Source: Methanocaldococcus lauensis
GTDB taxonomy: Archaea; AGJL01; Methanococci; Methanococcales; Methanocaldococcaceae
Reading direction: 5' to 3'
Length of the DNA stretch: 64,000 nt
NCBI GenBank assembly: GCA_902827205.1
Contig: LR792634.1
Coordinates: 434,001 to 498,000, forward strand
Shown: piece after piece, positions 49,055 through 60,625 of the stretch
Position numbering within the stretch: position 1 is the stretch's first letter
Layout: the number at the start of each line of letters is the position of its first letter
Program-made: the position numbers and the translations under genes
The notes under the pieces: generated by a model
Database searches by the model: none
Seen by the model: only the letters and a program-made list of their open reading frames with translations
What the model was told of the DNA's origin: nothing

Positions 49055-50962
49055 TTGGTGATAATAATGAATATTGATTATGAAAAAATTGGTTTAAAGG
49101 TTGGATTAGAGATTCATCAGCAGTTAAATACAAGGAGAAAGTTATTCTGCCACTGTCCTACAATTTTAAGAGATGATGAACCAGATGGAGAGATTGTTAG
49201 AGTTTTAAGACCTTCGTTAAGTGAGATGGGAGAAGTTGATAGAGCTGCTTTAATAGAAGCAAGGAAAGGGAAGAAATTCATTTATCAATATTACAATGAC
49301 TCTACTTGTTTGGTTGAGTTGGATGAAGAGCCCCCACATTTACCAAGTGAAGAGGCTTTAAAGATAGCGTTAGAAGTGGCTTTATTGATGAATATGAATA
49401 TAGTTGATGTTGCATACACAATGAGAAAGATAGTTATTGATGGCTCTAACACATCTGGTTTCCAGAGGACTATATTTTTAGCAAAAGATGGATATATAGA
49501 AACATCTGAAGGAAAAGTAGGGATAACAAGCTTATGTTTAGAGGAAGATGCGGCAAGAAAGATAGAAGATAGAGGAGACGCTATAGTTTATAACTTAGAT
49601 AGGTTGGGAATTCCATTGGTAGAAATTTCAACAGCTCCTGATATAAAAAGTCCTAAAATGGCTAAAGAAGCGGCAAGAAGAATTGGAGAGATATTGAGAG
49701 CTACTGGAAAGGTTAAGAGAGGTTTAGGAACTATAAGGCAAGATATAAATATATCAATTAAAGATGGAGCAAGAATAGAGGTTAAAGGGGTTCAAGACTT
49801 AGATTTAATTGAAAAGGTTGTAGAGAATGAAGTTATAAGACAACTAAACTTATTAAAGATTAGAGATGAATTAAGAGAAAGAAATGCAGAAGTTGTTGAG
49901 AATATATTTGATGTTACAGAAATATTTAAAGATTGTAAATCAAAAATTATACAAAATGCTTTAAAGAAAAAGAATGGAAAGGTTAAGGCAGTTTTATTAA
50001 AAGGATTTGCTGGTTTAGTTGGAAAAGAGATTCAACCAGGAAGAAGATTGGGGACTGAATTTTCTGATAGGGCAAAAGTTATAGCCGGGGTAGGAGGAAT
50101 CTTTCATACAGATGAATTACCAAAATATGGCATTACTGAAGAAGAAGTTAAAAAACTTAGAGAATTTTTAAATGCAAAGGAAGAAGATGCTATAGTTATA
50201 GTTGCAGATGAAGAAAGTAAAGTAGATAAAGCATTAGAGGCTATAATAGAGAGGGCTAAAGAGGCATTAATTGGAGTCCCTGAAGAAACAAGAAAAGCTT
50301 TAGAGGATGGAAACACTGCATATTTAAGACCTCTACCTGGAGCTGCAAGAATGTATCCAGAAACAGATATACCACCAATAATTATAAAGAAAGAGTTCAT
50401 AGAAGAGATTAAAAATAATTTACCTGAGCTTCCAGAAGAGAAATTTGAAAGATTTAAAAAAGAATATAAATTGAATGATGAACTGGCAAAAAAAATGGTT
50501 TTAAGCTATTATGTTGATTTATTTGAGGAGTTATGTAATAAATTTAAAAATATTAAACCTTCATTAATTGCTACAACATTAGAAAATACTTTAAAAGAGA
50601 TTAGAAGAGAAGGATATAATATTGACAAATTAGAAGATAGACATTTTGAAGAGACGTTTAAAGCTTTATCTGAAGGAAAAATAGCTAAGGAAGGAATTAT
50701 TGAAGTTTTAAAAGGATTTTGTGAGCATCCAGATAAAAGTATAGATGAGATATTAGAGATTAAAGGATTGAAAGGATTGTCAAAAGAAGAAGTTGAGGAA
50801 ATTATAGATGATATTATTAAAGAACACATAGATGTTGTTAAAGAAAAAGGAGAAAAAGCTTATGGGTTTTTAATGGGTAGATGTATGGCTAAGTTGAGAG
50901 GAAAAGCTGATGGAAAGTTGGTTAATGATATATTGAGGAAAAAGTTAGAAGAACTAAAATAG
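49055..50962 (+). CDS. gatE: Glutamyl-tRNA(Gln) amidotransferase subunit E
   Basis: About 631 residues. GatE is the kinase/transamidase that turns Glu-tRNA(Gln) into Gln-tRNA(Gln) in archaea. Visible are GLKVGLEIHQQLNTRRKLFC at the N-terminus, RALIEARKGKKF, RKIVIDGSNTSGFQRT, and GIPLVEISTAPDI. The AspRS-type insertion is in the middle (PLPGAARMYPETDIPP), and the YqeY-like helical tail (LRGKADGKLVNDIL) ends the protein. GTG/TTG codons open the frame at 49055, but GGTGATAAT precedes ATG 49067, the preferred start. Confidence 0.97.
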   Translation: MVIIMNIDYEKIGLKVGLEIHQQLNTRRKLFCHCPTILRDDEPDGEIVRVLRPSLSEMGEVDRAALIEARKGKKFIYQYYNDSTCLVELDEEPPHLPSEEALKIALEVALLMNMNIVDVAYTMRKIVIDGSNTSGFQRTIFLAKDGYIETSEGKVGITSLCLEEDAARKIEDRGDAIVYNLDRLGIPLVEISTAPDIKSPKMAKEAARRIGEILRATGKVKRGLGTIRQDINISIKDGARIEVKGVQDLDLIEKVVENEVIRQLNLLKIRDELRERNAEVVENIFDVTEIFKDCKSKIIQNALKKKNGKVKAVLLKGFAGLVGKEIQPGRRLGTEFSDRAKVIAGVGGIFHTDELPKYGITEEEVKKLREFLNAKEEDAIVIVADEESKVDKALEAIIERAKEALIGVPEETRKALEDGNTAYLRPLPGAARMYPETDIPPIIIKKEFIEEIKNNLPELPEEKFERFKKEYKLNDELAKKMVLSYYVDLFEELCNKFKNIKPSLIATTLENTLKEIRREGYNIDKLEDRHFEETFKALSEGKIAKEGIIEVLKGFCEHPDKSIDEILEIKGLKGLSKEEVEEIIDDIIKEHIDVVKEKGEKAYGFLMGRCMAKLRGKADGKLVNDILRKKLEELK

Positions 50963-51114
50963 TATAATTCAACTTATATATTCCAATAATTTGATATTAT
51001 TAATTTCTTTTATATTTTATTTATAAAAAATTATATACGGAAATTATATATAGCCCTCTACATAACAAAATAATATTAGAGAATGTTAGACTATATAAAC
51101 TTTACTATATTACT

Positions 51115-52926
51115 GTGGTGAATAGTATGAAAAGAGGACAACTAACTCTTGAATTTCTTATGCTTATTTTGGCTGTTGTTATTGGGGGAGCCATTATTGC
51201 CACTCAAATTGGTGGTATAAACTTTAATAGTAAAGATGTAGAAAATATTAAAAAATTAACAATAGTTTCGTTTACTCCGAGTAATACTACAGTAAATGTT
51301 AATTTTAACTTATCAGCTACTACTACACACATAAACAACACTACCAATAATACAACTACTAATAATAATGAAACTACTAATGAAACTGATACTAACATTA
51401 CTATTCCTGGTAGAATTGACGATTTATTTTTACATGTAAAAGGATATGCATTACTCACAAAAAACTATATTGGCGGAGGGAATTGGGTTTCTGGAGAAAT
51501 TAATAAAGAAATAGATAATAATGAGATTGTAAAATATAATGCAAATGGAACAGTTGGTGGTAATATTACTATCAATAAAGAATGTGAATTGTTATTTGGT
51601 AATATATATGAGATTTCTTCATTATATTTAAAAATGGATGACCATAATGCAGGTGAGACATATATTAATGTTCCTAAAGTTGATAAGATATCCGCTGATA
51701 CATTAGAAGGTAAATTGCTAAATATATCTTCTTCATACATTGGAAACTTTGAAGTAACCGGAAAAGAGGGTATAAAAACGAAGAAATTATTATTTATTAA
51801 TTCATATATTGATGATTTTTATGCATATAGTATTGAAAAGTCATATGGCACTTATATTAATATAGAACTATATAAAACAGAGATAGACAATATTAAGGTT
51901 GATAAAGATATAAAATGTAATATGGAAGTTATTAATTCTAAAATAGAAGGTAATATTGAAGCAAAAAATATTTATGGTAATTATGAATTTATAAATTCAT
52001 CAGTTGGAAATATAAAAACAAATAGATACATTAAAGGAGACATAAAATTTGTCAATTCAAAAATTAATAATATCGAAGCAAAAAAAGGCATTAACAATAA
52101 ATTTATGATATTTAATAATTCAGATATAGAGAATATAAAAACTGATGGAAATATAAAATCAGAAAATATGAAAATTATTAACTCGAAAATTAATAATATT
52201 GAAACTGGTGGATCTTTTAAAGGGCTTGTTGAGTTTAGTAACTCATCAATTGAAAATATAAAAATTAAAAATAATATAAATGCTAAAATGACATTTAAGA
52301 ATACTAATGTTAGTGGTAATATAGAAGCAAATAATATTTATAACAATTTCAAGTTCATAGATTCAACTGTTGAAAATATAAAAATTAAACATAATATAAA
52401 ATATAATATGGATATTATTAATTCAAAAATTAATAATATTGAAGCAAGTACGATTTATGCAAATGTATATATACATAATTCAATGATAGATACTATCTCT
52501 GCTAATACAATGAAAAAGAATAAAATAGTAATTGATAGTTCAAGTATATCATCACTTAAAATGGGTAGTTATTCTTATAAAATGGGATTAATTAAAAACA
52601 CAACAATAAAAGAGATTATCATTGACAATACCTACAAATGTAATAAATATAATTATCTAACAATAGATAATAGTAGTGTAGACAAAATTTACATTAATAA
52701 ATACAACAATAATGGGCTTATAAATAATTCAATAGTAAAAGAAATTACAATTAATGAATATAAATCAAAAAATAATAATAAGTTATTTATTAAAAATTCA
52801 AGAATTGATAAAATCTCTGTAAATAAATGGGGCAAACATAGTCAAATAGAAATAATAGAATCATATATTGAAGGTAAATATTACAAACATGCTATAATGG
52901 ATAACTCCGGAATACATAATATTTAA
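51115..52926 (+). CDS. Class III signal peptide protein with long beta-solenoid, surface/pilus-like
   Basis: ATG 51127 (after GTGGTG) gives a class III signal peptide, MKRG cut before QLTLEF, followed by a hydrophobic helix, the type of N-terminus processed by the prepilin peptidase EppA. A Thr/Asn-rich linker (residues about 50-95) leads to about 400 residues of short repeats of roughly 20-22 residues built on N-S-x-I-x-N-I (for example INSKINNIEA and FSNSSIENIKI). This pattern predicts a right-handed parallel beta-helix. Many N-x-S/T sites suggest glycosylation. It opens the surface-protein cluster after an AT-rich promoter region. Confidence 0.75.
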   Translation: MVNSMKRGQLTLEFLMLILAVVIGGAIIATQIGGINFNSKDVENIKKLTIVSFTPSNTTVNVNFNLSATTTHINNTTNNTTTNNNETTNETDTNITIPGRIDDLFLHVKGYALLTKNYIGGGNWVSGEINKEIDNNEIVKYNANGTVGGNITINKECELLFGNIYEISSLYLKMDDHNAGETYINVPKVDKISADTLEGKLLNISSSYIGNFEVTGKEGIKTKKLLFINSYIDDFYAYSIEKSYGTYINIELYKTEIDNIKVDKDIKCNMEVINSKIEGNIEAKNIYGNYEFINSSVGNIKTNRYIKGDIKFVNSKINNIEAKKGINNKFMIFNNSDIENIKTDGNIKSENMKIINSKINNIETGGSFKGLVEFSNSSIENIKIKNNINAKMTFKNTNVSGNIEANNIYNNFKFIDSTVENIKIKHNIKYNMDIINSKINNIEASTIYANVYIHNSMIDTISANTMKKNKIVIDSSSISSLKMGSYSYKMGLIKNTTIKEIIIDNTYKCNKYNYLTIDNSSVDKIYINKYNNNGLINNSIVKEITINEYKSKNNNKLFIKNSRIDKISVNKWGKHSQIEIIESYIEGKYYKHAIMDNSGIHNI

Positions 52927-52958
52927 CTAATTTTATCTTTATTATTTGGGGATTTAGT

Positions 52959-53405
52959 ATGATAAAACTAATCAAAAAAAGAGGGCAAATATCTATTGAC
53001 CTTATTATGGCAATATTTTCTCTACTCATTGTTTCATTATTCATATATAATACTGAACTTAGTTATACGGATAGCACTACTGATGCCTTAATAGTAAATA
53101 GATTATATGACATAGCCGATACCCTTGAAAACTATGCAATTTTAGCATATACAAATAATGTAAGTATCAGTATTAAATTAAAGCCTATTGGGACATTAAG
53201 ATACAATTTAACTATAAAAGATAAAACTATAAATGTTATTGGAGATACATATATCTTAATTACACCTAATAAAAATGGCGTTATATTAAGTGGATTTACA
53301 CAATCTCCTATAAATGTAGGGAATAACATAGTTATAAGTGCCAATGTTGATGGGAAAATATTAAATGTTTCTAAAAAATTAAATGTAAATATTAGTTTTA
53401 GTTAA
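52959..53405 (+). CDS. Class III signal peptide pilin-like protein
   Basis: 148 residues. The leader MIKLIKKRG precedes the cleavage region [19 protein letters not shown], a standard type IV pilin-like helix for the methanococcal class III signal peptide. The mature part is a small beta-rich domain with N-x-S/T sites. GGGGATTTAGT precedes the ATG. It lies 32 bases after the solenoid protein and 23 before the PKD protein, so the three are likely one message. It is probably a minor pilin or adaptor. Confidence 0.72.
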   Translation: MIKLIKKRGQISIDLIMAIFSLLIVSLFIYNTELSYTDSTTDALIVNRLYDIADTLENYAILAYTNNVSISIKLKPIGTLRYNLTIKDKTINVIGDTYILITPNKNGVILSGFTQSPINVGNNIVISANVDGKILNVSKKLNVNISFS

Positions 53406-53428
53406 ATTGTTTTTATTCTGGTGAGAGT

Positions 53429-56400
53429 ATGAAAGTAAATCGTTTATTAATTTTTATAGCATTTTTATTATTTTTAGGTTTAAATGTCTCAATGTCTAAT
53501 GGATATATAATACTAATTCATAATGGAACAATGAATATAACAAACAGTAGTGGTTATACAAATAACTATAATAAAAACATTATTGCATATAAAGTTAATG
53601 ATACTATAACATTTACAGCCTTAGCTCCAGATTCTGTTGCAGAGGATATATTAAATAATGGATTAGTAAAATGGGATTTTGGAGATTTAACAGAAACTGA
53701 TTATAGCAATAGTAACAATATTGTCATACATAAGTATAGTTTTCCATTCCCATATCCAGTTGCATGGTGTGGATATTTAAACAATACTGGTTATTCTAAG
53801 GCTTTAACATACAACTGGCTCGTTGTTGGTGATGTAAAAAATACTAAGTATATTTTTAATGGTAGTTCATCAAACTCAAAACAACAGTGGAATGTAATTT
53901 ACAACAGTTCAAACAATACTGTTATAATAAAATATTACTCAGAAACTCCTAAAAATTATGAATTTTATGGTTTAAGTGTGGATCTTACCCCAGTTACTGT
54001 AAATGTTAGCAGAGATGATATTGTTGCTGGAGATAGCGTTAAATTTAACTACTCTATAAGTAGAAATATAATATTTATTATGTGGAGTTTTGGAGATGGA
54101 ACATTTTCCTTTGAAAAATCTCCTACACATACCTATACAAAACCTGGAATTTACTATCCAAGAGTTTTATTAGTAGATGACTATGGAAGGGTTTTAGTTG
54201 GGTATTTAGATTATGGAATTAAAGTAAATAAGCCAAGAGGTGGATATATATACTGGGTTATGGGTCCTAGTCATTATAATGGAGAGGCATATACTTATGT
54301 ATATAATAGTTCAGGAGATGATAATGACAATAGAGGTAATGCATATACTGACCCATATAAATTGACATATAAAGAAAATGATACTATAAGATTTGAAATG
54401 TCAAGGGCGTGGGGGTATTACTGGAAATGGGACTTTGGAGATGGTACAGAAACTGACTATACATATAAATATTTATTTACACCCTCATATCATGTATACA
54501 AATTCCCATTTATGTGGCCATTCTTCTGGATGAGTTATGGTGCAGGTAGTTGGTGGAAATCAGATACATTAAACTTCATAGTAGTTGGTGATGTAGGAAA
54601 TACAAGATATAATTTTTACCCATCATCAACATATAATAATCCCTCAACATATTCATATACCTATAATAAATCTGCACATATAGTTAATCTATACTACTAT
54701 TCTGATAATCCTACCCCTAAACAAAATATGAAAATAAAAGATGGATACTATATTGATATAACTGCTACAGCTAATCCAGTAGAAGTTGGAGTAAATCAAA
54801 ATGTTCAATTTCACTGCAATCCAGTATTTAAACCAATATTTATTATGTGGAGTTTTGGAGATGGAACTATTTCGTTTAAAACATCACCTACTCATAGATA
54901 TAGTAAATCAGGAATTTACTATCCTCATGTATTTATTGTTGATGAATATGGAAACATTGAAGTAGGAATTCCCCCACCAATTGGTGTTGGTGGCTATTCT
55001 TCATACCCACAAATTTATGTTTCTCCTACAATTGCTCCTACGAATTATCCAATAAATATTACTATAGTTGAACCTGCATATTATACAAGATTTTGGCATG
55101 TAGTATATTTTGGAGATGGAAACTATCAATGGATACTACCTCACTATTCTCCGTATACATTTACTCATACCTATACATCAGAAGGTGTATATCATATAGA
55201 TATGAAAGTGCGTAGTGTTGAAAACGGAAAAACTGTATATATTATTGATGATAGAGATCCTATAGCTAGATTATACGTCTATCCAAATCCTGCAAGTTAT
55301 AATACAACTGTATTTTTTAACTCAATAAATAGTTATGATCCAGATGCAAATAGAAATATTCCTGAGTATGATTATAATGGAAACAAAATAAGTGAATATA
55401 CTATACCACCAAATTCTCCCATGGCAAAAATATATGGATTTAATTTAACAGTATATAACTCATCTGGAAATGTAGTGTGGAACTATACTTCAAATGAATT
55501 AAAAATAGTATCTCACAAATTTAATGAAACTGGAAACTACACAGCAGTATTAACAGTTTGGGACGGAATGGGCAAGACAGATTCAGTAAGTGTTAAATTT
55601 AGCATTATAAATAAACCTCCAGTATCTGAATTTACTTACTATCCAAATCTCCCTAAGGTTAATCAAACTATAACTTTTGATGCATCATTATCTTACGATC
55701 CAGAAGGAAAAATAGTAAAATATGTTTGGAATTTTGGAGATGGAAATATCAATGAAACAAATTCTTCAAAAATTACTCATATCTATACTAACCCAGGAAC
55801 ATACAATGTAACACTTACAGTTTATGATAATCTAAATTCATCAAGTTCTATTACAAAAACTGTAAATGTATTTTACATTAAAGCTAACTTTACATGGATT
55901 CCTAATATTATTCATATTAATCAAACAATATACTTCATAGATAACTCTACATCTACTCCAGGTAATATAGTTAAATGGTATTGGGATTTTGGAGATGGAA
56001 CTACATCAAATAAACAGAATCCAATGCATAAATATATAAAGGGAGGAATCTATGAAGTAACACTAACTGTTACTAATAGTTATGGAGTAAAGGATACAAT
56101 ATCAAAAAGAATATTTGTAATAGGTAACGGGCATTATCCTCCTGTTGCAAGATTTACTTTTACAGTAAATGGCTTAAATGTAACCTTTGATGCCTCTTCA
56201 TCCTATGATATTGATGGAGTAATTACAAAATATATCTGGGATTTTGGAGATGGTAATACTAATACTACTACCAATCGTATAATTACCCACATTTATAACA
56301 AATCTGGAGTATATACTGTTAAATTAACCGTAGTTGATGATGAAAATCTTAATAGCTCTACAGTTAGAATAATTTCAGTAAATAAAGGAAGTGGAAAGAG

Positions 56401-56485
56401 CATTCCAATACCCCCACCAATTGAAATAATTATCTTTATAACAACCTTACTTAGTATAAACTACATAATGGGGAGATTAAAATGA
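53429..56485 (+). CDS. Large PKD-domain surface protein with C-terminal sorting-like tail
   Basis: 1018 residues. An ordinary Sec signal ([18 protein letters not shown]) is followed by about seven PKD-type modules marked by W-x-F-G-D-G ([66 protein letters not shown] and others). The first two blocks of about 245 residues look like a tandem duplication, each with an FPF-rich segment and a VVGDV strand. The C-terminus is SIPIPPP, a hydrophobic helix and RLK, a tripartite tail like archaeosortase substrates. It ends overlapping the next pilin by four bases. Confidence 0.82.
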   Translation: MKVNRLLIFIAFLLFLGLNVSMSNGYIILIHNGTMNITNSSGYTNNYNKNIIAYKVNDTITFTALAPDSVAEDILNNGLVKWDFGDLTETDYSNSNNIVIHKYSFPFPYPVAWCGYLNNTGYSKALTYNWLVVGDVKNTKYIFNGSSSNSKQQWNVIYNSSNNTVIIKYYSETPKNYEFYGLSVDLTPVTVNVSRDDIVAGDSVKFNYSISRNIIFIMWSFGDGTFSFEKSPTHTYTKPGIYYPRVLLVDDYGRVLVGYLDYGIKVNKPRGGYIYWVMGPSHYNGEAYTYVYNSSGDDNDNRGNAYTDPYKLTYKENDTIRFEMSRAWGYYWKWDFGDGTETDYTYKYLFTPSYHVYKFPFMWPFFWMSYGAGSWWKSDTLNFIVVGDVGNTRYNFYPSSTYNNPSTYSYTYNKSAHIVNLYYYSDNPTPKQNMKIKDGYYIDITATANPVEVGVNQNVQFHCNPVFKPIFIMWSFGDGTISFKTSPTHRYSKSGIYYPHVFIVDEYGNIEVGIPPPIGVGGYSSYPQIYVSPTIAPTNYPINITIVEPAYYTRFWHVVYFGDGNYQWILPHYSPYTFTHTYTSEGVYHIDMKVRSVENGKTVYIIDDRDPIARLYVYPNPASYNTTVFFNSINSYDPDANRNIPEYDYNGNKISEYTIPPNSPMAKIYGFNLTVYNSSGNVVWNYTSNELKIVSHKFNETGNYTAVLTVWDGMGKTDSVSVKFSIINKPPVSEFTYYPNLPKVNQTITFDASLSYDPEGKIVKYVWNFGDGNINETNSSKITHIYTNPGTYNVTLTVYDNLNSSSSITKTVNVFYIKANFTWIPNIIHINQTIYFIDNSTSTPGNIVKWYWDFGDGTTSNKQNPMHKYIKGGIYEVTLTVTNSYGVKDTISKRIFVIGNGHYPPVARFTFTVNGLNVTFDASSSYDIDGVITKYIWDFGDGNTNTTTNRIITHIYNKSGVYTVKLTVVDDENLNSSTVRIISVNKGSGKSIPIPPPIEIIIFITTLLSINYIMGRLK

Positions 56486-56706
56486 AAAAAATAATATCTA
56501 ATAGAGGGCAAATAACTTTAGAGTTTGCTTTACTACTTGCTGCAATTGTAGCGGCAGTATCTATTGCAGGATTCTATTATTTAAAATCTATATCACAATC
56601 TTCAACAACTGCTAAAACTACAAGTGTAAAATCGACAATTGGAGCAAGTAATAAAGTTTTAAGTCAAGTAGATAAAGTTAAAGAGGTTTCAACAAATGGA
56701 AAATAA
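56482..56706 (+). CDS. Small class III signal peptide pilin
   Basis: 74 residues. MKKIISNRG is followed by [18 protein letters not shown], the classic class III (DUF361-type) pilin start, and then a short Ser/Thr/Lys-rich tail. This is the right size for a major or minor archaeal type IV pilin. It overlaps the PKD gene at ATGA and the following archaeosortase-like gene by 11 bases, so translation of all three is coupled. Confidence 0.85.
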   Translation: MKKIISNRGQITLEFALLLAAIVAAVSIAGFYYLKSISQSSTTAKTTSVKSTIGASNKVLSQVDKVKEVSTNGK

Positions 56707-57148
56707 AAAATATTTAATTAATTTTTTGATTTTGTTTCCTTTAATATATTTCTTTATAAAACCTTTTGAATATGAGATATCTAAAATTTTAGCATATATT
56801 ATTGGAAATCTACTAAAAACTCAATATTTTGATAATGTTATTATATACAACGGAGATGCTTATACTATAATATCTGCCTGCACTTGCTCTTTGGAGATGT
56901 CTTTATTTTTAGGTTATGTTTTTGCTACTCCAAAAGTCCCCATCAAATATAAATTTCTATATTCAATTTTTGGAATTTTTGTTATAAATATTGCAAATAT
57001 ATTGAGGATAATCCTTATTTTAAAAAATTCATATATTTCAGATTATAATTTTGTGCATAATATATGGAGTTTTATAATCTTCCCAGTGGCGTTACTTTTA
57101 AATTTTATATGGGTTAAAATATTATTAAAAATTGGAATAGTAAAATAA
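56696..57148 (+). CDS. Archaeosortase-like transpeptidase
   Basis: 150 residues, about five membrane helices. The family triad is visible: SACTCSLEMSLF (Cys62, or Cys64), IANILRIILIL (Arg104) and NFVHNIWSF (His121). It is a compact member of the exosortase/archaeosortase family, possibly the ArtD group that I associate with methanococci. It overlaps the small pilin by 11 bases. The PKD protein two genes upstream has the only matching C-terminal tail in the cluster and is the likely client. Confidence 0.75.
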   Translation: MENKKYLINFLILFPLIYFFIKPFEYEISKILAYIIGNLLKTQYFDNVIIYNGDAYTIISACTCSLEMSLFLGYVFATPKVPIKYKFLYSIFGIFVINIANILRIILILKNSYISDYNFVHNIWSFIIFPVALLLNFIWVKILLKIGIVK

Positions 57149-57166
57149 ATATTAAAGGAGATTGGT

Positions 57167-59011
57167 ATGATAAAAAAAATTAAATCAAATAAAGGTTATA
57201 TATTTACTTTTGAGGCAGTTATAGTTGCATTTATCTTTTTAAGTATTTTTTATTTAGGATATAGTATATATAGCCATAATTTATTAACAGATATTGAAGA
57301 AAAGAGAGATACAGAACAATTTCACAAAGCATTGTTATTAAAAGATTTATTTCTAAAAAAATATGAATTTCCAGGAAATTATAAAGAGGATTATATTCAA
57401 AATTTTACAGACATATTAAACTTGAATGAAAAAACATTTGACCCTATTAATAATTTTACAAATGATTCAGGAAAATTTTGTTTTGTAATTTATCCAAATG
57501 AATTTGATGACATGTTGGACAATAGTAGTAATATTTCCCTAAATAAAATAACATTTACTTTTAATGGATATAATTTCACAGTATATTCAAATGTATTTTC
57601 TAACATATCTTTAATATCCTTACCAAATATTTCAAATGCAAATACAATAATATACTTTAAAGAAAATGCCTATATTCCAAAAATTACTGGAATTACTAAA
57701 AATAAAAGCGAAGTAAATTTATATGGATGTAATGGAGACCATATCTATTTCAGAATATGTGATGGAAATGTAATAAGTGCTTCTGCAAGAGTTATTACAG
57801 ATAATAGAAATATATTTAGTTCATGGAGTGATTGGAGATATGCCGCTCCTATATTAGTAATAAATAGATTAAATATACCATTAAATGATTATGATATAAA
57901 AGTAATATTTGACTCTCGAAGTTATATTAATGATGGATTGATGAAACCTGACTGTGGTGATATAAGATTTATAGATAGTAATGGAAACGAACTATCTTAC
58001 TGGATTGAACCAAATACAATTAATACTCAAAGAACAGTTGTCTGGGTAAAAGTAAATTTAGCTCCAAATGAGCATAAATTAATTTATATGCTCTATGGAA
58101 ATCCAAATGCAAATTCAAAGAGTAATGGAGAAAATACATTTGTATTCTTTGACAATTTCTCTGAAGAGAACTTAAATAAATGGATTTATAATTTTAGAAA
58201 TCCACTGTTTATAAATGATACTTACCCTAATGGGTTGAATTTTACTTATTTAAGTTTGGATTATAATTATTATAATGTGAATAATCTTACTAACGATAAT
58301 GAGATATATATAACTACAGGAAATTATGATAGTCACACCGCAGTAAGGTTTAGAGCGAATTTTCATAAAAGATATGAAGAATGGGGAGGATATTACCATG
58401 GATATACAATATATGATAGACAAATGGTCTCAAACTATCATTGGGGAGGAGAGTTTTTAAGATTTGAATCATCAACAACTGACGAAAATCATATAGAATA
58501 TAGAATACTTCCTGAGAATTTATACGATAGCTGGAACACCTACGAAATACAAAGAAATGGAAATAACAATGTAAATCTGTTAATTAACGATAATGAATTT
58601 TGGAGTTTGTCTAATTATGTATATGATGGTAATTTACCAGTTTCATTCTATGCAAGGGAATATGATACTTCACAGGGAGGAGGATATAATCCACCTGATT
58701 CTGAAAAAAATGGAAATATAAGTATTGACTGGGTGTTTGTTAGAAAATATTATGAACCAGAGCCAGAAGTTAGATGGCTTGCATCTGAGGTTATTTTTAC
58801 AGTGAATGGATATGTATATAGAAAGCCACTTCTTACAGTATTACAACCTATTGATATTACACCAAATATAAAATCTGGAATAAATAAAATTGAAATATTA
58901 AGTAGTCCTTTACCAGTAGAGTTTAAAATAAAAACTGATGATAATACAGACTTTTACTATTTAACATTATCTCCAAGAAATATTACTGTAATGGTGAATC
59001 CAAATGATTAA
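57167..59011 (+). CDS. Pseudopilin-like surface protein with DUF2341-type region
   Basis: 614 residues. The N-terminus [10 protein letters not shown], then [20 protein letters not shown], looks like a class III signal with Tyr in place of the usual Gln after the cut site. After about 220 residues comes a DUF2341-like region ([45 protein letters not shown]), followed by a concanavalin-like jelly-roll stretch ([16 protein letters not shown] onward). Such modules often bind polysaccharide, but the ligand is unknown. It begins 18 bases after the archaeosortase-like gene with a GGAGATTGGT site, and its stop overlaps the next start. Confidence 0.68.
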   Translation: MIKKIKSNKGYIFTFEAVIVAFIFLSIFYLGYSIYSHNLLTDIEEKRDTEQFHKALLLKDLFLKKYEFPGNYKEDYIQNFTDILNLNEKTFDPINNFTNDSGKFCFVIYPNEFDDMLDNSSNISLNKITFTFNGYNFTVYSNVFSNISLISLPNISNANTIIYFKENAYIPKITGITKNKSEVNLYGCNGDHIYFRICDGNVISASARVITDNRNIFSSWSDWRYAAPILVINRLNIPLNDYDIKVIFDSRSYINDGLMKPDCGDIRFIDSNGNELSYWIEPNTINTQRTVVWVKVNLAPNEHKLIYMLYGNPNANSKSNGENTFVFFDNFSEENLNKWIYNFRNPLFINDTYPNGLNFTYLSLDYNYYNVNNLTNDNEIYITTGNYDSHTAVRFRANFHKRYEEWGGYYHGYTIYDRQMVSNYHWGGEFLRFESSTTDENHIEYRILPENLYDSWNTYEIQRNGNNNVNLLINDNEFWSLSNYVYDGNLPVSFYAREYDTSQGGGYNPPDSEKNGNISIDWVFVRKYYEPEPEVRWLASEVIFTVNGYVYRKPLLTVLQPIDITPNIKSGINKIEILSSPLPVEFKIKTDDNTDFYYLTLSPRNITVMVNPND

Positions 59012-59543
59012 CAGTATAGATTTAGCTATTGGAACAACTATCTTAATTATAGGAATGGCTTATTGGACTATATCTATTACAGAGCATAACAACAACTATG
59101 TCGATATGGTTAAAGCAGATTATATATTTGATAGAGGAATTAAAACGATGGAACATCTTTCAGAAGATGGTACTCTGCAAAATGCAGTTTTACTATATTA
59201 TTTTAACAAAACTAACGAATCTAAAAAACTTTTAGAAGAAAAGATTCCTCTGAAAAACTATCAGTTATATATTGATGGACATCTTCTGATTAACCATACT
59301 GATGGAACCTACAACAAAAATAACAGCATATATGTTTTAGCAGTTTTAACATTAAATAGGAGTGAGGGATGGTATGTAATATATGGAAGTGATGATTTTA
59401 TTAATATTTCAAATGAAAGATTCCTCGATTACGATGAGGCATATAACTTTCAAAGATATGTAAATTACCCAATACATATGCCAGTTTATTTATCAAGAAA
59501 TATAAATTCATCAAGAGTTGAACTATATTTATTTGAAAACTAA
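59004..59543 (+). CDS. Pseudopilin-like small membrane-anchored protein
   Basis: 179 residues. One N-terminal membrane helix right at the start ([20 protein letters not shown]) has no basic leader, followed by an external domain with several N-x-S/T sites. The layout resembles minor pseudopilins. No named family is recognised. It overlaps the previous gene by eight bases, so it belongs to the same message. The TnpB element follows at its 3' side. Confidence 0.55.
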   Translation: MINSIDLAIGTTILIIGMAYWTISITEHNNNYVDMVKADYIFDRGIKTMEHLSEDGTLQNAVLLYYFNKTNESKKLLEEKIPLKNYQLYIDGHLLINHTDGTYNKNNSIYVLAVLTLNRSEGWYVIYGSDDFINISNERFLDYDEAYNFQRYVNYPIHMPVYLSRNINSSRVELYLFEN

Positions 59544-59677
59544 AAGGGTTTGAAACAGTTTCTTAGTTTCTGTATTATATTATTGCATATAGATACTTAT
59601 AATAGCTCCTCCGAAAGCTGTAAATATAACAAAAAACTAATAAAACTAATAAAACAAACGAAAAAACTATTTAGAGA

Positions 59678-60625
59678 ATGAAGATGGTAGAAATTATTAA
59701 ATTATCTAAAACAGTAGTATTGAAGAGTAAGCCAATAACGAGAACAAAAATAAAAATCATAGAAAATACTATAGAGGTTTATAAAGAAATTTTAACGATT
59801 GCTCTAAATTTTGGATTAAGAAATAATACAAAAGGACATATAAAGATTAGGAAAGGAATATATGGAGAAATAAAAAATAAATATCCGAAATTACCTACCC
59901 ACTACATATATACAGCTTCACAAGACGCATCTACGAGAATAAAAAGCTTTATATCCATAAAAAAGAGAGGACGAGCATATACAAAAATTCCTAAAATTAA
60001 AAGGGCATCTTTATGGTTAGATGATATTTTATTCAACTACAAAGATTTTAAAACCAATATAGAAAAACTATATTCAATAGATAAAGAAGGGAAGAAAATA
60101 ATGCATTTAAGAACATCTACACCGAATGGTAGAATAGTTATTCCTCTAAAGCCACATATAACTAACAAAATTGCTAAGGAATTTAAAGAAAATAAAGCAG
60201 TTTTAATTATCGAGGATTTATCCTCTTATTTTAATCAAAATATCGCTAAAAAGTCATTTAAAAAGATAAAACATAAACTACATAACATTTCGGCTAAAAA
60301 ATTTTTAAACTATCTTAAAAATAAGTGCTTAGAATTCGGAGTTAAAGTTGTTGAGGTAAATCCTTCCTACACTTCTATATTATGCCCAAACTGTGGAAAT
60401 AGATTATCTCAATTATATAGATTGGCTGATGAGAGGGCTCTGCCTTCGAGGCTAATGTATTGCTTCGATTGTGGATTTTATGCCGATAGAGATGTTATTG
60501 CTGTCTTTAATCTGATAAAAAGATTTCTGGGGCTGTTTCCGTTCAGCCCGAAGTCCAATGAACTCACAGCAGAGAGATTGGTAATCTCGATGAATCTGTG
60601 GGTTGAGGATAACCCATTTCCATAA
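59678..60625 (+). CDS. tnpB: TnpB (IS605 OrfB) homologue lacking the RuvC-I segment
   Basis: 315 residues, against about 370-430 for typical TnpB. RuvC-II is present (AVLIIEDL, Glu179), the zinc finger has Cys236/239 and Cys262/265 (CPNCG, CFDCG), and RuvC-III is present (YADRDVIAVFNL, Asp270/272). The stretch that should carry the first catalytic Asp, between the wedge-like N-terminal half and ITNKIAKEFK, is absent. PLKPH160 joins directly to Ile161, an in-frame loss of roughly 100 residues. There is no tnpA. It should be nuclease-dead. It may be a decaying copy or a retained RNA-binding protein. Confidence 0.8.
   Translation: MKMVEIIKLSKTVVLKSKPITRTKIKIIENTIEVYKEILTIALNFGLRNNTKGHIKIRKGIYGEIKNKYPKLPTHYIYTASQDASTRIKSFISIKKRGRAYTKIPKIKRASLWLDDILFNYKDFKTNIEKLYSIDKEGKKIMHLRTSTPNGRIVIPLKPHITNKIAKEFKENKAVLIIEDLSSYFNQNIAKKSFKKIKHKLHNISAKKFLNYLKNKCLEFGVKVVEVNPSYTSILCPNCGNRLSQLYRLADERALPSRLMYCFDCGFYADRDVIAVFNLIKRFLGLFPFSPKSNELTAERLVISMNLWVEDNPFP

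Noticed and set aside
51204-51458. Minus-strand open frame antisense to the Thr/Asn-rich linker of the solenoid protein
   Set aside because: It is a low-complexity shadow (Val/Leu runs from Asn/Thr codons) with no ribosome site.
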